Assembly (NCBI RefSeq): GCF_004193175.1
Contig: NZ_SAUH01000001.1
Span: 1 to 64,000 of the forward strand
Length of the DNA stretch: 64,000 nucleotides
Source of the DNA: Streptomyces sp. RFCAC02
GTDB taxonomy: Bacteria > Actinomycetota > Actinomycetes > Streptomycetales > Streptomycetaceae
Direction: 5' to 3'
The first letter of the stretch is position 1, and each line of letters opens with the position of its first letter. The notes under the pieces are model-generated. The model had not been told where the DNA came from and did not search any database. It saw only the letters and a program-made list of their open reading frames with translations. A program made the translations under genes and the position numbers. Shown in pieces: positions 16,672 to 24,526 of the stretch.

Positions 16672-17306
16672 TCGCCGAGGACTCGGTCCTCCTGCGCGAG
16701 GGGCTCGTCCACCTCCTGGAACGCTTCGGCCATCGCGTCCTGGCGGCCGTGGGTGACGGGCCGTCCCTGCTGGCCGCCGCCAGGGAGCACCGGCCCGACC
16801 TGCTCGTCGCCGATGTCCGCATGCCGCCGGGGCACACCGACGAGGGTCTGCGCGCGGCCCGCAGGCTCCGTGCCGAACAGCCCGGGCTCGCGGTCCTCCT
16901 GCTCAGCCAGTACGTCGAGCAGACGTTCGCCGACGAACTCCTCCAGGACCGGCGCGCCACCGCGGGCACCGGTTACCTGCTCAAGGAACGCGTCGGGAAC
17001 GTCGGGGAGTTCGCGGACGCCGTCGTCCAGGTCGCCGCCGGCGCGACCGTCATCGACCCGGACGTCGTGCGCCAGCTCCTGGCGCGCCGGCGGGATCCCC
17101 TGCAGCGCCTCACTCCCCGGGAACGCGAAGTGCTCGCGGCCATGGCGGAGGGTCGGTCCAACGCGGCGATCGCCCGCCGCCTGACCGTCACCGAGGCCGC
17201 CATCGCCAAGCACATCGCGAGCATCCTCCTGAAGCTCGACCTGCATCCGGCGGAACGGGACGACCACCGGCGCGTCCTCGCGGTGCTCGCGTATCTCCGT
17301 GCCTGA
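16647..17306 (+). CDS. NarL/FixJ-family response regulator
   Basis: 219 residues from a GTG. Receiver domain: 'IAEDSVLLREGL', phospho-Asp in 'LLVADVRMPPGHTDEGL', 'GYLLKERVGNVGEFADAV'. The output domain is a LuxR-type helix-turn-helix, 'LTPREREVLAAMAEGRSNAA' followed by 'AAIAKHIASILLKLDL'. This 'MPPGHTDEGL' class usually pairs with HisKA_3 kinases beside FtsX-type exporters, as here. It overlaps the kinase gene and likely regulates the divergent exporter. Confidence 0.94.
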   Translation: MQQSVRIVIAEDSVLLREGLVHLLERFGHRVLAAVGDGPSLLAAAREHRPDLLVADVRMPPGHTDEGLRAARRLRAEQPGLAVLLLSQYVEQTFADELLQDRRATAGTGYLLKERVGNVGEFADAVVQVAAGATVIDPDVVRQLLARRRDPLQRLTPREREVLAAMAEGRSNAAIARRLTVTEAAIAKHIASILLKLDLHPAERDDHRRVLAVLAYLRA

Positions 17307-17346
17307 ACCCGCGCCGGGGCCGCCGTGGCCGGGGGCTCGGCCGTTC

Positions 17347-18102
17347 TCAGAGCCGGGGCGGCGTCCAGCGCCATCCGCTCGCGCGGAGCGCGTCGGCCCG
17401 CTGGAGGACCGAGGCGTGCCGGGCGCGGGTCTCGGCCGGGTCGGTGAACCCGGGGTGCGTGGTCGACTGGACGCCGTGCTTGCGGTAGATCGCGCCGGGC
17501 CGTTCCTGCATCCAGCCGGGCGTCACCGCCTCCGCCGCCAGCAGCAGCCCGACGTCCTCCGTCGCGGGCAGGGCCGGCCACCCGCCGAGGAGCCGTACGA
17601 GCGCGGTGTACGTGGTCATGGCGGTGCCGACGACGGGCAGTTCGTTCTTCCGCAGTCCGTCGGCGAGGCAGCCGCCGGGCAGCGGGCCGGGTGCGGGGTC
17701 CCGGGGGCCGGGACGGAGGGTGCCGTCCGGCAGCAGGTCGAGCACGGGCGACACGCACCACCCCATGTCCGGACGGCGTGTCAGCGTCTCGATGTCCCGG
17801 GCCAGTGCGTGGGGGTCGGGGAAGAGGTCGTCCGCGTCGAGGGCGCGGACCAGCCGGCCGGTCGCCCGGGCGAGGCCCAGCGTCCGTGCCCGGGCCGCGC
17901 CTCCCCGCCGGGCGCCGCCCCTGGTGATCCACGGGACATCGGGGAGCCCCGCGAGGGGGCGGCCGGTGGTGCCGTCCTCCTGCACCACCCATTGCACGGC
18001 CCAGCCGGCCGGGAGCCGCTGCGCCTCCACGGACTCCCCCGCCGCCGCCAGGTAGTGGTGGCCGCCGTCGTACACCGGTGTGATGACGCTGATCTCGGGC
18101 AT
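17347..18102 (-). CDS. Family 2 glycosyltransferase
   Basis: 251 residues, a single GT-A domain. It starts 'EISVITPVYDGGHHYLA', has 'ARARTLGLARATGRLVRALD' and the DxD-like metal motif 'ALDADDLFPDP' at about residues 90-100. 'WPALPATEDVGLLL' carries the ED motif expected for the catalytic base. There is no membrane anchor. The ATG at 18102 has GAGGG nine bases upstream; a GTG two codons earlier is possible. Donor and acceptor are unknown, and the convergent and divergent neighbours do not suggest a pathway. Confidence 0.88.
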   Translation of the reverse strand: MPEISVITPVYDGGHHYLAAAGESVEAQRLPAGWAVQWVVQEDGTTGRPLAGLPDVPWITRGGARRGGAARARTLGLARATGRLVRALDADDLFPDPHALARDIETLTRRPDMGWCVSPVLDLLPDGTLRPGPRDPAPGPLPGGCLADGLRKNELPVVGTAMTTYTALVRLLGGWPALPATEDVGLLLAAEAVTPGWMQERPGAIYRKHGVQSTTHPGFTDPAETRARHASVLQRADALRASGWRWTPPRL

Positions 18103-18243
18103 CGGCACGTTCCCTCGGGCCGGGGGCGTTCGGTTCGGCCGGCGGCGGAACGGGAAGCCGCACCCCGCCGTGCCCGTCGCGCGGCCCGGGCCGTCACCGG
18201 GCGACGGAAGTGACTCTAGGTCAGGCTCAGGGGTGCGCCGCGG

Positions 18244-19038
18244 TCAGGGGGTCGGCACGACCATCGGGGCGCCCGTCACCGGGTCGGGGATGACGACGGC
18301 GGGCAGCTCGAACACCTCCTTGACCAGGTCCGCGTCGATGATGTCGGCCGGGGCGCCCTCGGCGACGACCCGGCCCTCGCGCATCGCCACGAGGTGATCG
18401 GCGTAGCGGCACGCCTGGTTGAGGTCGTGGAGGACGGCGATGACCGTGCGTCCCGCGTCCCGCAGCCGCGCGAGGAGGGTGAGGAGCTGGTACTGGTGGG
18501 CGAGGTCGAGGAAAGTGGTGGGCTCGTCGAGCAGCAGATAGGGCGTCTCCTGGGCGAGCACCATGGCGATCCACACGCGCTGGCGCTGCCCGCCCGACAG
18601 GCTCGCCAGGTCCCGTTCGGCGAGATCGCCCACCCCGGCCGCGGCCATCGCCTCGGCCACGGCCCGCTCGTCCTCGGGCGACCAGGTCGCGATCAGCGAC
18701 TGGTGCGGGTAGCGGCCGCGGGCCACGAGCTGGCGGACACGGGTGTTCTCGGGCGCCGCGAGGGTCTGGGGCAGGAAGCCGATCTGGCGGGCGACGGCCT
18801 TGGGCTGCCACGCGCCCACGTCACGCCCGTCGAAGGACACCTCGCCCGCCGTCGGCCGCAGGAGGCGCACGAACGCCCGCAGCAGCGTCGACTTGCCGCA
18901 GGCGTTGGCGCCGATGATGGCGGTGAACGCCCCGTCCGGTATGTCGAGGCTCAGGCCGGTGGAGACGGTCCGCTCCCCGTAGGCGAGGGTGATCTGCCGG
19001 GCGGACAGGCGAGCGGGGGTGCGTTCGGGCGCGGTCAC
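18244..19038 (-). CDS. Iron-siderophore ABC transporter ATP-binding protein (FecE/FepC type)
   Basis: 264 residues. Walker A 'GANACGKST' (an Ala-Cys variant found in this family), Q-loop 'IGFLPQTLAAPEN', signature 'LSGGQRQRVWIAMVLAQET', Walker B 'YLLLDEPTTFLDLAHQ', H-loop 'IAVLHDLNQAC'. The phrase 'DEPTTFLDLAHQ' is diagnostic of FecE/FhuC-type ATPases. It energises the two FecCD permeases encoded just upstream; the GTG overlaps the preceding stop (GTGA). It is the last gene of the iron operon. Confidence 0.94.
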   Translation of the reverse strand: MTAPERTPARLSARQITLAYGERTVSTGLSLDIPDGAFTAIIGANACGKSTLLRAFVRLLRPTAGEVSFDGRDVGAWQPKAVARQIGFLPQTLAAPENTRVRQLVARGRYPHQSLIATWSPEDERAVAEAMAAAGVGDLAERDLASLSGGQRQRVWIAMVLAQETPYLLLDEPTTFLDLAHQYQLLTLLARLRDAGRTVIAVLHDLNQACRYADHLVAMREGRVVAEGAPADIIDADLVKEVFELPAVVIPDPVTGAPMVVPTP

Positions 19039-20078
19039 GAGCGGGTGACCTCCTTGTGCAGCAGCCAGAGCAGGTAGCAGCCGCCGAGGGCGGTGGTGAC
19101 CACGCCGACCGGCAGGATCACGGGGGCGAGCAGGACTTGGGCGATGAGATCGGCCGCCAGCAGCAGGACGGCGCCGGTCATCGCCGCGGGCAGCAGCGTC
19201 ACGCCGGACGCGCCGGTGAGGCGGCGGCCGATCTGGGGTGCGGCGAGCGCGATGAAGACGACGGGGCCCGCGACGGCGGTCACGGCGGCGGTGCAGCCGA
19301 CGCCCGCCAGCACGCTGAGCAGCCGCAGGGTCCGCAGGCGCACGCCGGTGGTGACGGCCAGTTCGTCGCCGAGGGCCGCCTGGCGGGTGGCGTGGGAGAG
19401 GACGGCCAGGAGCAGGGCCAGTACGCCGATGGCGGCGAACGGCACCTGGACGTCCTGCCAGTCGAGGCCGTTCAGGGAACCGGCGTTCCAGCCGGTGGCC
19501 GCGATGGCGACGTCGAGCTCGGCGCGGAGCACGATCCAGGAGTTGAGGGCGGTGAGGACGGCGTTGACGCCGATGCCGGTGACGACGAGCCGCAGGCCGT
19601 TGAACCCCGTCTCCAGGGAGAGCACGTACACGACCGCCGCGGTGAGGAGGCCGCCGGCGGCGGAGAGGCCGGTGAGCTGGGCGGGGGTGCCGGCCAGGAC
19701 GGTGAGCGCGACGAGGGCGCCGGTGTAGGAGCCGGCGTCCAGGCCGATGACGTCGGGGCTGCCGAGCGGATTGCGGGTGAGGTTCTGGAAGACCGCGCCA
19801 GCGAGGCCGAGCGCGGCGCCGAAGACGAGCGCGGCGGTGACGCGGGGAAGACGCCATTCGCGGACGACGAGGACGGAGTCGCCCCGGCCCGCGAGCGCTT
19901 GCAGCACGTCCGCCGGGCTGTCCCAGGAGTCGCCCCTGCACAGGGCGGTCAGGGCCAGGGCCGCGGCCAGGACGAGGAGGACGAGGGCGGCGACGACGGT
20001 GCGGCGTTCGATCTGGGCGGAACAGCGGCCGACGCGCAGCACGAGCGGGCCGGTGGAGCGGAGGGGAGCGGTGGTCAC
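19035..20078 (-). CDS. FecCD-family siderophore permease (FepG type)
   Basis: 347 residues with about ten membrane segments. 'REWRLPRVTAALVFGAALGLAGAVFQ' cannot be quoted in full here but its core 'ALGLAGAVFQNLTRNPLGSP' is the family hallmark, as is 'GCTAAVTAVAGPVVFIALAA' with 'PQIGRRL'. It pairs with the other permease of the operon to form a heterodimeric channel for ferric siderophore. Starts at a GTG overlapping the previous stop. Confidence 0.93.
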   Translation of the reverse strand: MTTAPLRSTGPLVLRVGRCSAQIERRTVVAALVLLVLAAALALTALCRGDSWDSPADVLQALAGRGDSVLVVREWRLPRVTAALVFGAALGLAGAVFQNLTRNPLGSPDVIGLDAGSYTGALVALTVLAGTPAQLTGLSAAGGLLTAAVVYVLSLETGFNGLRLVVTGIGVNAVLTALNSWIVLRAELDVAIAATGWNAGSLNGLDWQDVQVPFAAIGVLALLLAVLSHATRQAALGDELAVTTGVRLRTLRLLSVLAGVGCTAAVTAVAGPVVFIALAAPQIGRRLTGASGVTLLPAAMTGAVLLLAADLIAQVLLAPVILPVGVVTTALGGCYLLWLLHKEVTRS

Positions 20079-21111
20079 AGTGCGAGTACCCCGTGTCGGC
20101 GGACGGCCCAGATGAGCACGGGGCCGCCGAGGAATGCGGTGACGACGGCCACCGGCACCTCGCCGGTGGGCAGCAGGACGCGCGCGGCGATGTCCGCCGT
20201 CAGGAGGAGGAGCGGGCCGAGGACCACGGTGTGGGCCATGAGCCGGCGCAGTGAGCCCCCTGCGGCCCGGCGCGCGAGGTGGGGCACCATCAGGCCGAGG
20301 AAGGCGATGGGGCCCGCCACGGCGGTGGCGGTCCCGGCGAGCACGGTGACGAGGACGAGGACCGCTGTCCTCGTGCGGGCGACGCGTGCGCCGAGGGCGT
20401 GGGCGACGGTCTCGCCGAGCGCGAGGGCGTTCAGCGGGCCGGTGAGCAGGAGCGCGCCGGCCAGGGCGAGCGCGATGACCACGAGGGGCAGGGTGAGGTC
20501 CATCTGCTCGCGCCCCGCGAGGGAGCCGACCGACCAGAAGCGGTACCGGTCCAGGACGTCGGGGTACATCAGGCGCAGGCCGAGGGACAGGCCCCGAGGA
20601 CGAAGCTGAGCGCGGTGCCGGCGAGCAGCAGGCGCAGGGGCGAGGTGCGCCCGACGGCGTAGACGAGGAGCGCGGCGAGCAGGGACCCGGCGAGCGCGAG
20701 CACGAGCTGGGTGGCCTGGTGGCCGGCGATGCCGAGCGCGGCGCCGAGGGTGATGGCGAAACCGGCGCCGAACGTCACGCCGAGGACGCCGGGCTCGGCG
20801 AGCGGGTTGCGCGTCAGGGTCTGGATCAGTGTCCCGGCGCAGCCCAGTGCCGCCCCGACACCGACCGCGAGGACGGTGCGGGGCACGCGGACCTCGCGGA
20901 CGATGAGCCGGGCGTCGCTGTCGGCGCCGCCGGTGAGGGCGCGCCAGACCTCGCCGGGCGGGACGGATCCCGCGCCGACGCAGAGGCTGACGCCGACGGC
21001 GGCCAGGAGGGCGGCCGTTGCGGCGGCGAGCAGGACGAGGCCAGAGCCGCCGCCGGCCGCGGCGGGGGCGGTGCGGGACCCGGACGCGGGTGCGGCCGGG
21101 GTGTCAGTCAT
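20075..21111 (-). CDS. FecCD-family siderophore permease (FepD type), with a one-base frameshift
   Basis: About 345 residues once one base is restored. The first part carries 'GCAGTLIQTLTRNPLAEPG', then the frame breaks after 'ALSFVLGA' near 20590. The next frame continues 'MYPDVLDRYRFWSVGSLAGR' and 'AGPIAFLGLMVPHLARR', both standard FecCD sequence. Adding one base to the G pair at 20590-20591 (plus strand) restores 'ALSLGLRLMYP' and makes the length a multiple of three. The ATG at 21111 overlaps the end of the siderophore-interacting protein gene by eight bases. It is probably functional, with a sequence error. Confidence 0.88.
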
Positions 21112-21922
21112 CAAGTCCGGCGACTCCGCGCTTCCAGTAGCCGGTGAACGAGGCGTCGGTCCGGTCCTTGTGCCAGGCGCGCAGCGGCTTGATGTCGTCG
21201 GCCTCGCCTGCGGCGAAGAGGAGGACGCGTCCGGCGGGCAGCGGCAGTGCGGTGACGGTGTCGGCGAGGGCCGAGGGGCGGCCGTCGCGGATCAGGCGGT
21301 GGACGGTGACGCCGGCGCGCTCCGGCAGCGGGTAGTCGTGCTCGACGGCCTCGTCGGTCTCGACCACGAGGTCGGCGCTGATGTCGTCGCCGGCCTCTTC
21401 GAGCCAGCGGGCGGCGGCCGGCAGCCCGGTCGCGTCGACGGCCAGGATGTAGTGGTCGTAGGTGAGGGGGAACACCTTGGCGCCGGGCGGTCCGGCGACG
21501 ATGACGTCCTCGCCGATGGCCGCCCGCCGTGCCCACTCGGATGCGACGCCGCCGTCGTGGAGGACGAAGTCCAGGTCCAGTTCGCGGGTGTCCGGGTCCC
21601 AGCGGCGCACGGTGTACTGGCGGGTGATGGGGAACGGGCGCGGCCAGTCGAGCATCTGGCGGTCGTTCGGCACGGGGACGCGCAGTGTGCCGTCCGGGTC
21701 CGGGAAGACGATGCGGATGTGGTCGTCCGCCTGGTAGCTGTGGAAGCCGTCGAGTCCCGGACCGCCGAGGGTCAGGCGGAGCATGCAGGGCGTGATCTCG
21801 GTGCGGTTCAGCAGGGTGAGGGTGCGGATGCCGATGGGGTAGGGGATGCGGACGACGCCGGAGCCCGAGCGCAGGTGGTCGGCGACGCGGCCCCGCGGGT
21901 CGCTGCGGTCGGTGACGGTCAC
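21104..21922 (-). CDS. Siderophore-interacting protein (ViuB-like ferric-siderophore reductase)
   Basis: 272 residues. The FAD-binding N-terminal domain has 'RNTEITPCMLRLTL'-like spacing ('NRTEITPCMLRLTLGG'), 'FPITRQYTVRRWDPDTRELD' with the RxYT flavin motif, and 'HDGGVASEWARRAAIGEDV'. The C-terminal NAD(P)H domain has 'YILAVDATGLPAAARWLEE' and 'FAAGEADDIKPLRAW'. These enzymes reduce ferric siderophore in the cytoplasm to release iron. The GTG start overlaps the stop of the binding-protein gene, so uptake and release are made together. Confidence 0.94.
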   Translation of the reverse strand: MTVTDRSDPRGRVADHLRSGSGVVRIPYPIGIRTLTLLNRTEITPCMLRLTLGGPGLDGFHSYQADDHIRIVFPDPDGTLRVPVPNDRQMLDWPRPFPITRQYTVRRWDPDTRELDLDFVLHDGGVASEWARRAAIGEDVIVAGPPGAKVFPLTYDHYILAVDATGLPAAARWLEEAGDDISADLVVETDEAVEHDYPLPERAGVTVHRLIRDGRPSALADTVTALPLPAGRVLLFAAGEADDIKPLRAWHKDRTDASFTGYWKRGVAGLDD

Positions 21923-22917
21923 TGGTCCTCCAGCAGCGGTGTGAGGGCCTCGTCGATGGCGTCGAGCGTGCGCAGGGCGGAGGCGTAGGTGGCCGCCTCG
22001 GTGTAGCGCAGGGGGATGGCGCGGCCGGCCTGGACGGCGGGGAGGTTCTGCCACAGTTCGGATTCGAGGACGTAGTTCACGGCCTCGTTGGGGGTGCCGT
22101 CGGGGCCGACGCTGTAGGTGATGACGTCCGCGTCGCCGAGGCTCTCGGGCAGTTCCTCGATGGAGGGGTACTCGGAGACGGCCGCGCTGCCCTCGCCGGG
22201 TTCCGCGGGCTCGCCGGGGTAGGAGACGCCGATGTCGCCGGCGATGTTGGTGCCCCAGGCGTCCGCGTACTCGCGCATGAACGTTCCGGCGGCGGCGTCG
22301 CCGTAGGAGCCGACGTGGCCGAAGTCGAGGCCGGCCAGGGTGTCGGCGTACTTCTCGGTCAGTTCGGCGGCGCGCTGCTCGTAGGCGTCGCGGGCCTCCT
22401 CGAAGTGCTCAAGACGGCCGGCGGCGTCGGCCTGGCGTTCGGACAGTTCGCGCCAGGCGGAGGGGATGGTGGGTCCGATGGCGACGACGGGGGCGATGGA
22501 CTCCAGGCGTTCCATGTCGATGTCGCCGAGGACGGGGGCGGGGACGCCGATGACGATCAGGTCGGGGTCCTGGGCGGCGATGGCCTCGTAGTTGGTCTCC
22601 GAGGCGTTCTCGCCGGCGATCCTGGGCAGCTCGTCGTAGGTGGCGCGGTCCTCGTCGGTCATGAGCGGCCGGCCGCGTTCCCAGGAGGAGATGCCGACGA
22701 GTGCCGCGTCGGCCTCGATGAGGGCGGGGACCGCGTAGCCGGTGGCGATGACCCGCTGCGGGTCGGCCGGGATGGTGATGTCGCCGTTGTCGGCCGCGAA
22801 GACGCGGGTGGCGTCGGTGTTCCGGCCGTCGTCGTCACCGCTGTCGGAGGAGCAGCCGGCGAGGAGGGCGAGCGGGAGGAGGAGAGCGGCGAGGGCTCTC
22901 GGCTTGGGTGGGCGCAT
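21919..22917 (-). CDS. Iron-siderophore ABC transporter substrate-binding lipoprotein
   Basis: 332 residues. N-terminal signal 'LAALLLPLALLAGC' ends in a lipobox (LAGC), so Cys is the lipid anchor. The rest is a class III binding fold: 'PADPQRVIATGYAVPALIEA', 'NYEAIAAQDPDLIVIG', 'RLESIAPVVAIGP' and 'WQNLPAVQAGRAIPL' are FepB/FecB-type motifs. The ATG at 22917 is preferred over the ATG at 22938 because AAGGA lies seven bases upstream of it. It is the first gene of the operon, directly behind an iron box. The siderophore is unknown. Confidence 0.94.
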   Translation of the reverse strand: MRPPKPRALAALLLPLALLAGCSSDSGDDDGRNTDATRVFAADNGDITIPADPQRVIATGYAVPALIEADAALVGISSWERGRPLMTDEDRATYDELPRIAGENASETNYEAIAAQDPDLIVIGVPAPVLGDIDMERLESIAPVVAIGPTIPSAWRELSERQADAAGRLEHFEEARDAYEQRAAELTEKYADTLAGLDFGHVGSYGDAAAGTFMREYADAWGTNIAGDIGVSYPGEPAEPGEGSAAVSEYPSIEELPESLGDADVITYSVGPDGTPNEAVNYVLESELWQNLPAVQAGRAIPLRYTEAATYASALRTLDAIDEALTPLLEDQ

Positions 22918-22953
22918 CGTGGGTTCCTTGGATTTCATGCGACGAGCAGTGGC

Positions 22954-22972
22954 TTAGGTTAGCCTCACCTCA
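22954..22972. promoter_or_regulatory. DmdR/IdeR-type iron box
   Basis: TTAGGTTAGCCTCACCTCA matches the actinobacterial iron-box consensus (TTAGGTTAGGCTAACCTAA) at most positions and has its dyad symmetry. It lies between the divergent siderophore operon and the AraC gene, 36 bases from the former's start, so both are probably repressed by iron-loaded DmdR/IdeR. Confidence 0.85.
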
Positions 22973-23003
22973 GTTCGAGGAAGTATCGCGGAGAGGTCAC
23001 ACC

Positions 23004-23843
23004 GTGTCGCTCACAGGACATCCGCGCACGAACCCGGTGCGCTGCGAGGAATTCGGGTACGGTCTGGGCCGCCCGGACGGCATCTTCGTGCTGCGCTACC
23101 GCGCGGCCGACATGCTGGAGTTCGACGACCGGCGGCAGGACTTCCTGCACCAGCTCTACTTCTCCCCCGCCGGCATCCTGACCCTGCTGCACGGGCCGCG
23201 CGTGCGGTTCACGGGCGCCGGCGAGGCGTTCTGGGCGGAGCGCGCCGTGGCACACGAGGTGCGCGCCGGGGACGGCGGAGCCGTCTACCGGGTCTGCCTG
23301 CGCCAGGTGCCGCCGGCGCTCACGGGCCTCGGGGCCGGGGTCGTCTCCATCGACCCCGAGGCGGCCCGGCTGCTGACGACGGTGATCGCCCGGACGGGCT
23401 GCCCGGAGTCCGAGGCGCTCGCCGCGCGGGAGCGGTTCATGGCCGGGCTCGCGCCCTCGGCCGACGCCTACGTCGCCCACCACGCGACGGGCAGCGGACT
23501 CGCGGCCGTCGTCGCGCGCGAGCTGGCCCGCGATCCGGGGGACGCCACCGAGCTGCGCGAGTGGGCCGGCCGGCTGCACGTCAGCGTCAAGACGCTCCAG
23601 CGCGATTTCGTGCGGGAGTTCGGCGTCTCCTTCTCGCGCTGGCGCACCGTGCTGCGGATGCGGGCGGCGCGCGCCCTGCTCGGCGACCGGCCGGTGACCC
23701 GGGTGGCGCACCTCGTCGGCTACGCCAGCGCCTCCGCGTTCGTCGCCGCCTTCACCCGGGAGTACGGCTACACCCCCGGCCGCCACCACACCCGCGCGGA
23801 GCGGGCACGCCGCACGGGTCCGGGTGCGGCCGGGACGCCGTGA
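23004..23843 (+). CDS. AraC-family transcriptional regulator of the siderophore operon
   Basis: 279 residues. The C-terminal AraC domain has two helix-turn-helix units: 'LREWAGRLHVSVKTLQRDF' with 'FGVSFSRWRTVLRMRAARAL', and 'RVAHLVGYASASAFVAAFTR' with 'YGYTPGRHH'. The N-terminal 170 residues look like a cupin-type ligand domain ('FYFSPAG'-like 'LYFSPAGILTLLHG'). The GTG at 23004 has GGAGAGG seven bases upstream. Its divergent place across the iron box suggests it senses a siderophore and activates uptake, as several such regulators do. Confidence 0.9.
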   Translation: MSLTGHPRTNPVRCEEFGYGLGRPDGIFVLRYRAADMLEFDDRRQDFLHQLYFSPAGILTLLHGPRVRFTGAGEAFWAERAVAHEVRAGDGGAVYRVCLRQVPPALTGLGAGVVSIDPEAARLLTTVIARTGCPESEALAARERFMAGLAPSADAYVAHHATGSGLAAVVARELARDPGDATELREWAGRLHVSVKTLQRDFVREFGVSFSRWRTVLRMRAARALLGDRPVTRVAHLVGYASASAFVAAFTREYGYTPGRHHTRAERARRTGPGAAGTP

Positions 23844-23984
23844 CGGGCGGGCGGCCCGGCACGGCGGACACGGCCCCCACCCACCACGTCGGGTCCGGAC
23901 CGCTCACGGCGTGGGCGGCCCGGACGGCTGCGTCGTCCGGACGGGGCACGGAAGCGTCCGGCGCGCACGCCCCGCCCGGGGCAC

Positions 23985-24413
23985 TCACAGGCGCGGATAC
24001 GCGCAGCCGACTCCGCTCGGCCCGTGGACGACCCAGCGCATCTCCCGACGGGTCTCCGGACCGTACTCGCCGTCGACCGACGCGCCTTCCCTGCGTTGCA
24101 CCGCCTCGACGGCAGCCTGCGTGTTGGGACCGTAGATGCCGTCGATGCCGTCGTCGTACAGATCGCCGTAGCAGTTGATCAGGACGTCCTGCAGCCTGCG
24201 GACGGCCGTCCCCTGCGCACCGTAGCCGAGGACGCAGTTCCGGGAGCCCGTTCCGGTGTAGTAGGGCTGGTTCACCACGTAGTCGCCGCCGCTGTACGTG
24301 ACGCCCTTGCTGCCGTTGCACGTCGGGTACGCCGCCGCGTGCGCCGGACTGATCGTCAGCACGCCCCCGGCGGCCAGAACCGCAGTCGTGAGCACGGTCA
24401 CGAAACGCTTCAT
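23985..24413 (-). CDS. Secreted protein with a peptidoglycan-binding domain
   Basis: 142 residues. Signal peptide 'FVTVLTTAVLAAGGVLTISP' with a cleavage site after 'AHA'. The mature part has 'GSRNCVLGYGAQGTAVRRLQ' and 'DGIDGIYGPNTQAAVEAVQR', the pattern of PG_binding_1 domains, and four cysteines that may form disulfides. There is no catalytic domain, so it probably binds the cell wall or serves as an inhibitor or scaffold. ATG with GGAGG four bases upstream. Confidence 0.88.
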   Translation of the reverse strand: MKRFVTVLTTAVLAAGGVLTISPAHAAAYPTCNGSKGVTYSGGDYVVNQPYYTGTGSRNCVLGYGAQGTAVRRLQDVLINCYGDLYDDGIDGIYGPNTQAAVEAVQRREGASVDGEYGPETRREMRWVVHGPSGVGCAYPRL

Positions 24414-24526
24414 GTTGCCTCCACGCTTGCTCGGGCCCGGAGCCCCAGTGCCCGGGTCCCGACCGACATCCTGGTCACCGCCCTTTCACCGCGCTTTCTT
24501 GACCCGTGGTGCACCGCTCCGATCGG

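Noticed and set aside
18216..18234. Weak iron-box-like sequence (CTAGGTCAGGCTCAGGG) before the glycosyltransferase
   Set aside because: The left half fits the consensus but the right half does not, and symmetry is lost.
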